Assembly (NCBI GenBank): GCA_027024445.1
Contig: JALVSJ010000274.1
Coordinates: 1 to 38,066 of the forward strand
Direction: 5' to 3'
DNA from: Desulfobacterales bacterium
GTDB taxonomy: Bacteria > Desulfobacterota > DSM-4660 > Desulfatiglandales > Desulfatiglandaceae
DNA: 38,066 nt
Shown: in pieces, positions 24,221-31,964 of the stretch
Position numbering within the stretch: position 1 is the first letter of the stretch
Layout: every line of letters begins with the position of its first letter
Made by a program: the position numbers and the translations under genes
Notes under the pieces: generated by a model
Seen by the model: the letters and a program-made list of their open reading frames with translations, nothing else
Told to the model about the DNA's origin: nothing
Database searches by the model: none

Positions 24221-24928
24221 ATGAACGACACATACTCCATTGAACACCCTCATCGAATTTCCGACCTTATTGCAGCTAAAGCACAGGGACTTGAGGTAAC
24301 ATGTCACCCAGAGTTCGATGTAGTTCCTGTGAACTTCCTTCATCGCGACAATCCCTTTCAAGCATATATTTTTCTCTGTACGTTCACAGGGGAGATCGGA
24401 GATAAAGAGTACAGCTTTAGAAAGTGTTATGCTAGAGGTTGTCCGCACAATCTTTGCCCTCATGTCTCACAAGCAGTAATGATCGCCAACCGATACTTGC
24501 AAAGGGACTACCGGGAATTAAAGAAGGCCGGCATAGAGGTGGAAGAGAAACTTTTTAGTCTGGAGGAGATGCTGGTAAAGTTCGACCAGCATAAAGAAGA
24601 ACAAGATCCCACCCTGACCATTGAAGATTATATCAATATAGCCAAAGAGGGGAATAAAGTTCACGTCAACATTGATCTCGAATTGGTTCCAGCAGTTGAG
24701 CACTTCGCGAATCATCAGAACTCTCAGACATTCCTAACAGTTGATTTTACCGTAGAGTGCCTCGGAAAAAGGCACAACTTTCAAAGATGCTTTTCTTGTT
24801 ATCAGACGGACAAGGAAAATGAGCAAAAGCCGGACGCCGTGAGGGTTGCCAATGGCCGGTTAGAAGAATTGTACGAAGCATTCGATAGGGCCGGAATAAG
24901 TTATAATAAAGAATTTTTTCTTAACTAA
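24221..24928 (+). CDS. Uncharacterised protein with two tandem repeats and a Cys/His cluster
   Basis: I do not recognise this 235-aa protein. It appears to contain two copies of a unit of about 85 residues. Copy 1 contains FTGEIGDKEYSFRKCYARGC, then PHNLCPHVSQAVMIANRYLQ and RELKKAGIEVEEKLF. Copy 2 contains FTVECLGKRHNFQRCFSCYQ, then DAVRVANGRLEELYEAFDRAGISYNKEFF. The metal-binding-like C-x4-C-x4-C-x-H of copy 1 is only partly kept in copy 2 (C-x2-C). GAGGTG precedes the ATG. It lies between two DsrE paralogues, so a sulfur or redox role is possible, but only by association. Confidence 0.8.
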   Translation: MNDTYSIEHPHRISDLIAAKAQGLEVTCHPEFDVVPVNFLHRDNPFQAYIFLCTFTGEIGDKEYSFRKCYARGCPHNLCPHVSQAVMIANRYLQRDYRELKKAGIEVEEKLFSLEEMLVKFDQHKEEQDPTLTIEDYINIAKEGNKVHVNIDLELVPAVEHFANHQNSQTFLTVDFTVECLGKRHNFQRCFSCYQTDKENEQKPDAVRVANGRLEELYEAFDRAGISYNKEFFLN

Positions 24929-24970
24929 TATGTTCAGTTCAGGGACCTTTCTTAGAAAGGAGCAACCATC

Positions 24971-25234
24971 ATGTACGCCTTAATATACGACGAGCATGAT
25001 TCCAAGAACCCAAAGAAACAAGTTATCTCTGTCCATAGAACAAGACAGGGGGCTGAAAAGGCTCTCAGGGAGAGACAAAAGGACTTGGATAGGAAGGTAT
25101 GGGAGTGTAATGCTCGTGTCGTTTGGGTTGACGGAAAGGTCAGGCCCGGTGACGTGCTGCTACCTGGCACATTCTCGACATGGCGGCCTGGAGAGAAGAT
25201 ACCCGAGGGAGAGCTTTATCCTGATACTGACTAG
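24971..25234 (+). CDS. Small hypothetical protein
   Basis: This 87-aa soluble protein of unknown function starts at an ATG preceded by AAAGGAG. It is rich in charged residues, with a helical middle (GAEKALRERQKDLDRKVWEC) and a proline/glycine-rich C-terminus (GDVLLPGTFSTWRPGEKIPE). One cysteine. No known motif. It is co-directional with, and 42 nt after, the duplicated Cys-protein and 49 nt before DsrE 2, so it probably belongs to the same transcript. Confidence 0.72.
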   Translation: MYALIYDEHDSKNPKKQVISVHRTRQGAEKALRERQKDLDRKVWECNARVVWVDGKVRPGDVLLPGTFSTWRPGEKIPEGELYPDTD

Positions 25235-25283
25235 TAAAATAAAGCGCTAGTGAATTCTGAGTCTGAGGAGGTATTACAGAGTC

Positions 25284-25664
25284 ATGGCTGAAGCGACAGA
25301 TCCGAGAGAGAATAGTGTGCTGATTACTCTTGCCTGTGGTACTAACAACCCCAATCGCTCAGTTAGAGCACTCCATCTGGCAACTGTAGCGCACAAGATG
25401 GGCAAGAATGTCGCAGTGTTTCTGTTGGACGAAGGTGTCTATCTGGCAAGGAAAGGAATCACAGATAACCTGAAAGCGCCCACAGGGGATATCGGGGATG
25501 ATCTCCTGCTTTACCTGCAGGAGTTTGAGGTCCCGATCTATGCGTGCGAACCCTGCGCCAAAGCGAGGCAAATAGAGGAAAAAGACCTTCAGGAAGGCAT
25601 TCAAATGGCTCCTGCCTCAAAACTCTTTGAGCTTGCATGTGTGAGCACCACTGTCTCGCTGTAA
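25284..25664 (+). CDS. DsrE-family protein 2
   Basis: This 126-aa paralogue of the protein at 23719 carries VAVFLLDEGVYLARKGITDN and the cysteine motif IYACEPCAKARQI, aligning with VYLAKKGY and VCSPCIKERQI of the first copy. A further cysteine is in ITLACGTNN. As a DsrE-type sulfur carrier it could form a hetero-oligomer with copy 1. GAGGAGG lies upstream of the ATG, with rather long spacing. Activator R2 follows 52 nt downstream on the same strand. Confidence 0.9.
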   Translation: MAEATDPRENSVLITLACGTNNPNRSVRALHLATVAHKMGKNVAVFLLDEGVYLARKGITDNLKAPTGDIGDDLLLYLQEFEVPIYACEPCAKARQIEEKDLQEGIQMAPASKLFELACVSTTVSL

Positions 25665-25716
25665 TTGGCCGGGGCAAAGGGGGCTGTGGGAACGCTTCCA
25701 GTAAGGCTGATTTGAT

Positions 25717-27096
25717 GTGAGCAGGCCGTTACCACCGGAGCGTTTTGAAGCAGTCTTGCAGAGTATAAGCGACGGCGTAATAACCGTCGACTCGAAGTGG
25801 CGTATAACCTGTTTCAATAACGCTGCGCAACGTATCTTGGGCATCCCAAGGATAAAGGCCCTGGGCAGGCGTTGCTACGAAGTGCTCAAGGCCGATGTAT
25901 GCAAGGGTGCTTGCCCCTTACAATATACCATTGAAAAGGGCATCCCAGTTGCTGGACTGGTGGTACATTTTACTAACAGTGAAGGCCTCAAAGTCCCTGT
26001 AAGCATTTCCACTGCGCTCTTTCGAAACAAAGAGGGCAAGGTAATCGGGGGTGTGGAGACATTCAGAGACTTGAGAGAAGTTGAGTGGTTTCGCAAAGAG
26101 ATAGATAAGAATTACACCTTCGATGACATAGTCAGCAAGAGTCCGAAGATCAAGAAAATACTGAGTCTCCTTCCTACTATTGCGGCCAGTGACAGCACGG
26201 TGCTCATAACAGGAGAAAGTGGTACGGGCAAGGAGCTCTTTGCCAGGGCCATTCATAACCACAGCCCTCGCTCAGGCAAGCCATTCGTGGCGGTTAACTG
26301 CGGGGGTTTCCCTGACACCTTGATTGAGTCTGAGCTGTTCGGGTATGAGGCAGGTGCATTTACTGGAGCGTCAAAGGCCAAACCCGGAAGATTTGCCCTA
26401 GCAGAAGGTGGGACTTTATTCCTGGATGAAATAGGCGAGCTTCCCCCTCTTTTGCAGGTAAAGTTACTGCGGGTGCTGCAGGACAAAAGCTATGAGCCTT
26501 TGGGAAGTGTGAAGACTGTCAAGGCAGATGTACGTATCATTGCGGCTACTAATCGCGACCTGGAGGCTATGGTAAAGGAAGGAAAGTTCAGGGAAGATCT
26601 TTTTTACAGGATCAATGTCATCAGGATGGCACTTCCTCCGCTCAGGGATCGCCGCGAAGACCTGCCTCTGTTGATAAATCACTTCGTCAGTCGGTTCTCC
26701 GCCCTCCAAGGTAAGACCATCAATGGGGTATCTGAAGAGGCATTGCGTTTATTGCTTGCCTACGATTACCCGGGAAATGTAAGAGAGCTGGAGAATATCA
26801 TCGAGCATGGCTGTGTCCTGTGTCCGGGAGGCCTGATACAGGTACACCATCTGCCCGAGTGGATGGGCAAGGAAAGAGGAGATTCCAAGATTGCTGAGGG
26901 ACTGCAGGAAACTGAGAAACAATTGATTCTTTCAGCCTTGAGAAGAAATAACTGGAACAGACTGGCGACAGCCAGAGATCTAGGAATACACAAGACCACT
27001 TTGTTCAGAAAGATCAAGAAGCTGCAAATTTCCCTCCCCAAAACAGACGGCCGATACAAAAAGGATAGAGTAGCAGACCTGAGGGAGCTACAGTAG
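25717..27096 (+). CDS. Sigma-54-dependent activator R2 with Cys-rich PAS domain
   Basis: This 459-aa enhancer-binding protein begins at GTG 25717 with only a weak AAGG upstream. The PAS domain (about 8-120) includes the cysteine cluster RRCYEVLKADVCKGACPLQY, then an AAA+ domain with Walker A GESGTGKELFARA, the GAFTGA loop, Walker B TLFLDEIGELP and sensor segment IIAATNRDLEAM, and a Fis-type HTH (NRLATARDLGIHKTTLFRKI). The PAS and HTH resemble activator R3 more closely than R1. A sigma-54 promoter (P3) lies 251 nt downstream, ahead of the stress-protein operon, its likely target. Confidence 0.94.
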   Translation: MSRPLPPERFEAVLQSISDGVITVDSKWRITCFNNAAQRILGIPRIKALGRRCYEVLKADVCKGACPLQYTIEKGIPVAGLVVHFTNSEGLKVPVSISTALFRNKEGKVIGGVETFRDLREVEWFRKEIDKNYTFDDIVSKSPKIKKILSLLPTIAASDSTVLITGESGTGKELFARAIHNHSPRSGKPFVAVNCGGFPDTLIESELFGYEAGAFTGASKAKPGRFALAEGGTLFLDEIGELPPLLQVKLLRVLQDKSYEPLGSVKTVKADVRIIAATNRDLEAMVKEGKFREDLFYRINVIRMALPPLRDRREDLPLLINHFVSRFSALQGKTINGVSEEALRLLLAYDYPGNVRELENIIEHGCVLCPGGLIQVHHLPEWMGKERGDSKIAEGLQETEKQLILSALRRNNWNRLATARDLGIHKTTLFRKIKKLQISLPKTDGRYKKDRVADLRELQ

Positions 27097-27346
27097 CTAG
27101 GATGCATCCATAGGTTAATCCTTCGTTGTACTTTGCTGGAATTGCGCTTTTATCCACAATTAACAATAAATTCCGCCAGTTATCCCCACGACCGCAAGCT
27201 TCTAGCATCCCTTTGATCACAACAGGAGCCTGAGCACAGTTGCAATCCGTCCATATTGGGCAAAAAGTGGATTTATGATGAAATAGGGAACGGGTTAACA
27301 TGCTGAAATTACTGATGATATTATTCCCAGTCAATTAACGATACTC
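27097..27346 (+). other. Intergenic region between R2 and promoter P3
   Basis: This non-coding gap, with the promoter and leader, totals 319 bp. Visible items are one consensus-like DnaA box (TTATCCACA, 27150-27158), a near copy TTATCCCCA about 30 nt later, and a spaced inverted pair GGAATT/AATTCC. None is convincing as an activator site for R2. No ORF with a ribosome-binding site was seen. Confidence 0.5.
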
Positions 27347-27362
27347 TGGCATCAAATATGCT
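27347..27362 (+). promoter_or_regulatory. Sigma-54 promoter P3, stress-protein operon
   Basis: TGGCATCAAATATGCT keeps the invariant GG and GC at the exact sigma-54 spacing, with two deviations (T for C in -24, A for T in -12). The predicted start is near 27374, about 42 nt before the ATG at 27416. It lies directly downstream of activator R2. Confidence 0.68.
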
Positions 27363-27415
27363 TTACAACAGAGTGAATGCCAAGACAAAAAACAACAAGA
27401 AAAGGAGGTGTAACA

Positions 27416-27601
27416 ATGAGTGCGAACAGAGGACAGGCAACGGGTGGATTTGATCACAGGCCAGCAAGACCTCTCAGATATTTTCAGGACAAGGATGGAT
27501 ATGGGTGGCTGTGTGACAAAGATGTAGACCCCACCAGGGACCTTCGGGAACAGGGATGCTGGCGATGCGACGAGATGGCCTTTCCAGATGGTGGCAGATA
27601 A
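27416..27601 (+). CDS. Small cysteine-containing protein, first gene after P3
   Basis: This 61-aa unrecognised protein starts at an ATG with AAGGAGGTG about 7 nt upstream, an excellent site. Composition is rich in Arg, Gly, Asp and aromatics. It has three cysteines, one in YGWLCDKDVD and two in QGCWRCDEM (CxxC), possibly a small metal-binding fold. Because it is first in a sigma-54-driven operon with a strong ribosome-binding site, it is likely made in quantity. Confidence 0.72.
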   Translation: MSANRGQATGGFDHRPARPLRYFQDKDGYGWLCDKDVDPTRDLREQGCWRCDEMAFPDGGR

Positions 27602-27605
27602 TCTG

Positions 27606-27752
27606 ATGCGCTGGTTCATCAGGGGAAGGCTCTTTGGGTCTTCCTCTGATGGACCAGAGAACATGACTCCACAAGGGTGGCCGTATGAAAACAGGGGTTT
27701 CGGGAGCGAGATCAGAACACCTGAGAGAGTCAGTAACAGGCTCCGTGCGTGA
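27606..27752 (+). CDS. Possible 48-aa ORF overlapping the TPR gene start
   Basis: ATG 27606 opens a 48-codon frame (MRWFIRGRLFG...NRLRA) 4 nt after the stop at 27601. Its stop TGA (27750-27752) lies 3 nt after an in-frame GTG of the TPR gene (27745-27747), a layout sometimes seen in coupled translation. There is no good ribosome-binding site. If real, the TPR protein may start at GTG 27745. It may equally be noise. Confidence 0.27.
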   Translation: MRWFIRGRLFGSSSDGPENMTPQGWPYENRGFGSEIRTPERVSNRLRA

Positions 27753-28542
27753 GTCTGTGAGGGAGGGAGACTACAGGAAGAGGAAGGCGTTAAGAATCCT
27801 GAACGATGCAATAGGGTTGCTCCAGACTGACCCATATCTGTACAGGCTAAGGGCTTTTGTGCACACGAGGTTGCACAACCCTGATGCGGCTGTGGAAGAT
27901 CTTACTAGGGCCCTGGATCTGGACCCTATTTGCGCTGAAGCGTATTACGAGAGAGGGCAGGCACGAATGTTTATGGGTCAACTGGACAGGGCCATTGAGG
28001 ACTACACCGAGGCCTTGAGATTAAAGCGAGACTTTGCCAAGGCGTATTCTGCAAGGGCCGGGGCATATGTGAGGCAGGGCCACTGCCTAAAGGCCCTTGA
28101 TGATATTTCAAGAGCGGTGTCTCTTCATCCGAGCAATGTAGATTATCTCCATAACCGCGGTGTAGTCCTCACATGTCTCAAGTGGTACGGGCTTGCGATC
28201 AAGGAGTACGAAAAGGTAATTCGTTTAAGGCCGGAGAGCGCTGGTACATACAATAACCTGGCCTGGATATATGCAAGCGCAGAGGACGAGCACTTCAGAG
28301 ACTGCCGCAAAGCAATAGAATATGCAAGAAAAGCCGTAGAGAAGGCCAGGAACCCTGGATGGATGGACACCCTTGCAAGGGCTTATGCCGAGTGTGGCGA
28401 GTTTGCTTTGGCCTCTACCATCGAGTGGGAAGCATATAAGTTGTCTGATCCGCCCAATGAATTGTTTCGCAAACGAGCCGAGGAATACAAAAAAGGTGTA
28501 ATTGATGGCAGAGCGGCGCGCAAAGGATTTAACAACAATTAA
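27685..28542 (+). CDS. TPR-repeat protein
   Basis: This is a protein of about 285 aa made of tetratricopeptide repeats. Successive 34-residue units are visible from about residue 50 (for example AEAYYERGQARMFMGQLDRA, AKAYSARAGAYVRQGHCLKA, VDYLHNRGVVLTCLKWYGLA, AGTYNNLAWIYASAEDEHFR). There is no signal peptide, so it is probably a cytosolic scaffold. AAGGGTGG is a moderate ribosome-binding site for ATG 27685; GTG 27745 is an alternative start. Third position in the P3 operon, upstream of two universal stress proteins. Confidence 0.9.
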   Translation: MKTGVSGARSEHLRESVTGSVRESVREGDYRKRKALRILNDAIGLLQTDPYLYRLRAFVHTRLHNPDAAVEDLTRALDLDPICAEAYYERGQARMFMGQLDRAIEDYTEALRLKRDFAKAYSARAGAYVRQGHCLKALDDISRAVSLHPSNVDYLHNRGVVLTCLKWYGLAIKEYEKVIRLRPESAGTYNNLAWIYASAEDEHFRDCRKAIEYARKAVEKARNPGWMDTLARAYAECGEFALASTIEWEAYKLSDPPNELFRKRAEEYKKGVIDGRAARKGFNNN

Positions 28543-28563
28543 TAGGAGAAAGGAGGTCAGGGT

Positions 28564-29016
28564 ATGTACAAGAAGATATTATTTCCCACATGTCTTACTG
28601 AATTTTGCAGCCATGTCTTTGATTTCGCACTGAGAACTGCCATGGAGGAGAAAGCCAAGCTCTGGATATACTATGGGCTGGGGCGTGTGGCTCATCCAGA
28701 GGATGAGCTAGTTGAGGAGATAAAGAAGGCCGAGAAACGCGTGTTAGATGAGTATGGAGAACGCATGAAGGCAAAGGGTTTCAAGGATTACGTTATCAAT
28801 GTGACAGATGGCGATGTGGTAAGTGAGATCGTGAAACTAGCCCGCAATGCAGCTATCGATGTAATCATCATGGGAACCGGAACCAAACCCCCCATTGTAA
28901 CGGGTGAGACTGCAAGGGTTGCACCCCTGGGACAGACAACCGCTCAGGTTTTATTGTGGTCGCCATGTCCGATCCTGGTGGTCCCTCCATCTCTCGTTCC
29001 TGGTCTGGCGAGGTGA
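28564..29016 (+). CDS. Universal stress protein family protein 1
   Basis: This 150-aa UspA-type protein has the N-terminal strand MYKKILFPTCLTEFCSHVFDFAL, a middle helical region and VIIMGTGTKPPIV. The canonical nucleotide-binding G-2x-G-9x-GS is altered (VTGETARVAPLGQTTAQVLL), so ATP binding is doubtful. It ends WSPCPILVVPPSLVPG, typical of the last USP strand. Excellent SD AAAGGAGG. Followed 30 nt later by a second USP gene. Confidence 0.9.
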   Translation: MYKKILFPTCLTEFCSHVFDFALRTAMEEKAKLWIYYGLGRVAHPEDELVEEIKKAEKRVLDEYGERMKAKGFKDYVINVTDGDVVSEIVKLARNAAIDVIIMGTGTKPPIVTGETARVAPLGQTTAQVLLWSPCPILVVPPSLVPGLAR

Positions 29017-29046
29017 CAGGCAAAAATCTATGAGGGGGTGAATGAC

Positions 29047-29496
29047 ATGAAAATATTGTGGCCAAATGATTTGTCCAAGTGCTCAGAGGGGGCTATTCCG
29101 TATGTAAGGTCATTTGCCAAACACTATGATGCCGAGGTGCATGTGCTCTATGTAATGCAGGATCTCGCCAAGCACGAATCATGGTATGGTGAGTTTAACC
29201 ATAAGACCATAGAAAAGCTCCAGCAATGGGAAGAAAAGAAGGCGCGTGAGAAACAAGAACAACTGTGCAGGAAGTATTTTGAGGACTGTAAGAAATTTGA
29301 AAAACACATCAGGGTGGGCGATCCGGCAACTGAGATCCTCAAGTTTATTGAAACCCAGGGGATAGATGCTGTGGTAATGTGTAGAAAAGGCGAAGGCAGC
29401 ATGTTCAAGATGGGGAGCGTGGCAGAGAGGATTGTACGGAATGCACCGGTCCCCGTCGTCACTGTCCCAAGCAAGAATGGGGCAGGGGAACAATAA
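29047..29496 (+). CDS. Universal stress protein family protein 2
   Basis: This 149-aa UspA-type protein starts at ATG 29047; GAGGGGG sits about 8 nt upstream, and the frame could also open at GTG 29038. It begins MKILWPNDLSKCSEGAIPYV and ends with the near-canonical GSVAERIVRNAPVPVVTVPSK, preceded by RKGEG. ATP binding looks more likely than in copy 1. Possible dimer partner of USP 1. Confidence 0.92.
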   Translation: MKILWPNDLSKCSEGAIPYVRSFAKHYDAEVHVLYVMQDLAKHESWYGEFNHKTIEKLQQWEEKKAREKQEQLCRKYFEDCKKFEKHIRVGDPATEILKFIETQGIDAVVMCRKGEGSMFKMGSVAERIVRNAPVPVVTVPSKNGAGEQ

Positions 29497-29746
29497 ATGA
29501 TGGAGCTTTTTACCACAATAATCAAGGTTGGCGGGAAAGTTGCCGCAAATTACAAAAGGAGGCCACGCTGTCAATTTTACCCCTTCCTTCCTGGATCAAA
29601 TCCTATCTAGTGTTGCAAGTAAGAGCTTTTATCCGCTACAATCCTTTCAAGAGAAAGAATATTCATACAAAGGCGTAATTTTTTCCCTCTGTCCAGGACA
29701 AATAGATCAATTGGGGGACAACCAAAATCTTAATGCGAGGTCCGTA

Positions 29747-30460
29747 GTGTCTCGAAAACTAAAGGGAAGGGCCCTTAAGAAAAGGATTGAGACCCTCATG
29801 CAGAGCGGAGATTCATCTGCCGTCAAGGCGGAGATCCTGCTGTACCCTCCCCGGGCTGTGATAAACCCATTGTTTGGCCTCCTCCTTAGCACTAACCCAA
29901 GGGTGAGATGGAATGCAGTCGTGGCCATGGGCGATACCGTTAACAGGCTGGCCCAGGAAGATATGGAATCAGCAAGGATCATTATCAGGCGCCTGATGTG
30001 GCAGCTTAATGATGAATCAGGGGGCATAGGATGGGGATGCCCGGAGGCAATGGCCGAGATCCTGGCAAGGAACAGAAAGCTTGCAGAAGAATTCGCTCCC
30101 ATTGTTATCTCATATGTCCGCCAAGACGGAAACTTCTTGGAGCACGAACCCCTGCAGCCCGGGGCTATTTGGGCAGTTGGTCGTCTAGCACATGCATGGC
30201 CAGATCTGGCTGCGGGCGCAAGTTTTTACATTGTACCATTTTTGAGTTCAACCATACCCCATATACGAGGCAACGCTGTGTGGGCTCTGGGAAAGATCGG
30301 AGACCACACGGTCAAAGAACTGCTTGTCCCTCTTCTTGAAGATTACTCTGAAATAGAAATGTACAGAGATGGACAGCTCGTTCGGACAACTATAAGCGAG
30401 CTGACAGCTGAGGCCCTGTCTCTGTTGAAAGGAGAGAAGGGCCTCAAAGAATCAGCATAG
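29747..30460 (+). CDS. DVU0298-family HEAT-like repeat protein
   Basis: This 237-aa protein from GTG 29747 has the DVU0298-type sequence found in many sulfate reducers: VNPLFGLLLSTNPRVRWNA near the start, then WQLNDESGGIGWGCPEAMAE and FLEHEPLQPGAIWAVGRLA. HEAT-like helical pairs follow (IRGNAVWALGKIGDHTVKEL). The open frame continues upstream to TTG 29528, but that N-terminal extension does not resemble the family as I know it, and GAGG lies 7 nt before GTG 29747. Function unknown. Last gene of the P3 operon; convergent with the radical SAM gene. Confidence 0.82.
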   Translation: MSRKLKGRALKKRIETLMQSGDSSAVKAEILLYPPRAVINPLFGLLLSTNPRVRWNAVVAMGDTVNRLAQEDMESARIIIRRLMWQLNDESGGIGWGCPEAMAEILARNRKLAEEFAPIVISYVRQDGNFLEHEPLQPGAIWAVGRLAHAWPDLAAGASFYIVPFLSSTIPHIRGNAVWALGKIGDHTVKELLVPLLEDYSEIEMYRDGQLVRTTISELTAEALSLLKGEKGLKESA

Positions 30461-30497
30461 AAGGTCTGAACCAGGGAAGCTTTTCCGGCAGAGGGCC

Positions 30498-31919
30498 TTA
30501 CAGGGCCTGTGCAGGCTCCTGGGTATCGGCCAGAGCACTTTGTTCTTGGGTTTCCGCTAAGGATTCTTCTGCTGTGGAGAGATATTCCTCCCTCCATATT
30601 TTATCAGCATATTTTGCCCATCTTGAAGCGTAGGCGTCCATTTGATCCTTTTTCACGGTGTATATTTCCTCCGCCCCCGGGTGGGTAAAGCTGGGTCTGC
30701 AAATCTCAATCACTTCCCTCATTATATGGGGATTGTCAATGATCATGCATGGCCTCAGGTGATTTGTGTTGTGTGGCTGCCGCGAGCGGATGTGACGGAA
30801 CAGGTGGCTATTTAAGGCCTCTTTGAGAGGTTTTTCATGGATATTGTCCACCGCGATATGGGTGTAAACACAGGGTTCTACATCGCCCTTGGCATTAACG
30901 TGGAAGTATCGCCTTCCCCCGGCTATGCAGCCCTCCACATAAGGGCCGTCATTCCAGAAGTCCAAAACGAACATGGGCCTGGTGTTTCTAATCAGGTTTA
31001 CCTGTCGCCTCAAATGATCACGTTGTTTTGGGGTGACCATGAGGGAGAAGTCAGCTTTCCCGTTAACCGGAATGTAAAGGAAATACATCTGTGCGAACGA
31101 CCCCAGGGAGATCATCTTGTCAATAAACTTTAATGATGAGACCGTGTAGACATTTTGCCTGGTGACAGTTGCTGAGGTGCCAATTATAACCCGTGCCTCA
31201 TTGAGGTACTCAAAGGCCTTCATAATCCTCTTGTATACGCCTTTGCCCCTCCATGCGTCGGTCTCCTTTTCGCCACCCTCGATGCTTATTACCACTGCGG
31301 TATTACCAGCATCGGCAAACCTCTGGGCCTTCTCTCTGGTCATCAGGGTCCCGTTGGTGTACACCTGAAAGAAGATGTTCGGGTGCCGTTCGAGAAGAGT
31401 AAAAAGATGTGGGTACACCAGCGGCTCGCCTCCAAGGATCGTAACAAAATGGATGCCCAGTTCCTCGCATTCATTGAGAAGTCTGTCGGCCACTTCAAGA
31501 GACAACTGAGGCCTCATCCCGTAGCCCAGTGTGTAACATCCCTTGCACCTCAGATTGCAGTGAAGGGTCGGGCTCAGGATCATAATAAAGGGTGGGCGGA
31601 ACCCCAATTCCTTTTCCCATTTGTCCCTTAGCTTCCCACCTTCGAACCATGCTCCATTGAAAAGTGTTTGGAACAGTCGGACACGCCTTTCAGTAGGCAG
31701 ATACTCAAGCACCCTATGGAAGAGTTCTTTGGCTGGATGACCAGGAGTTTGTAGCAGCTTCCGGACTTTCCTAATTCCGTTTAACACTTCTGGGTCACTG
31801 CTGAGCCATTCGGCCAGGTAAGTAAGGCGAATCAGGTTTTCATCTGATATCTTGGGCAGCAATCTAATTATTGCCCGAGCAGCCTGCTGTGTGCCGTGTT
31901 CTCTAATTGTTTTTCCCAT
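30498..31919 (-). CDS. Radical SAM protein with C-terminal cysteines
   Basis: This 473-aa radical SAM enzyme has the [4Fe-4S]-SAM motif CNLRCKGC (C121, C125, C128), the GGEP motif at 163-166, and downstream strands carrying VYTNGTLMT and VVISIEGG. Further cysteines in VEGCIAGGRRYFHVNAKGDV (and PCVYTH) and NHLRPCMIID resemble an auxiliary SPASM/twitch-like cluster. An N-terminal helical extension (1-105) of about 100 residues precedes the core. The substrate is unknown. It is transcribed just after a NifX-fold gene from promoter P4; the NifX partner hints at a metal-cofactor or Fe-S related task (inference). Confidence 0.9.
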   Translation of the reverse strand: MGKTIREHGTQQAARAIIRLLPKISDENLIRLTYLAEWLSSDPEVLNGIRKVRKLLQTPGHPAKELFHRVLEYLPTERRVRLFQTLFNGAWFEGGKLRDKWEKELGFRPPFIMILSPTLHCNLRCKGCYTLGYGMRPQLSLEVADRLLNECEELGIHFVTILGGEPLVYPHLFTLLERHPNIFFQVYTNGTLMTREKAQRFADAGNTAVVISIEGGEKETDAWRGKGVYKRIMKAFEYLNEARVIIGTSATVTRQNVYTVSSLKFIDKMISLGSFAQMYFLYIPVNGKADFSLMVTPKQRDHLRRQVNLIRNTRPMFVLDFWNDGPYVEGCIAGGRRYFHVNAKGDVEPCVYTHIAVDNIHEKPLKEALNSHLFRHIRSRQPHNTNHLRPCMIIDNPHIMREVIEICRPSFTHPGAEEIYTVKKDQMDAYASRWAKYADKIWREEYLSTAEESLAETQEQSALADTQEPAQAL

Positions 31920-31964
31920 GGCTCAAACCTCCTTTCTTACCGAGGGGGGCTTGTGGTGGCCGAT

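Noticed and set aside
27150-27189. DnaA-box-like TTATCCACA and TTATCCCCA
   Set aside because: Only one consensus box and one variant, with no dnaA, dnaN or AT-rich unwinding cluster; not evidence of an origin.
29528-29746. Longer N-terminus for the DVU0298-family protein
   Set aside because: The extension opens at TTG without a matching SD and does not resemble the family; GTG 29747 with GAGG fits better, though the AAAGGAGG at about 29559 remains unexplained.
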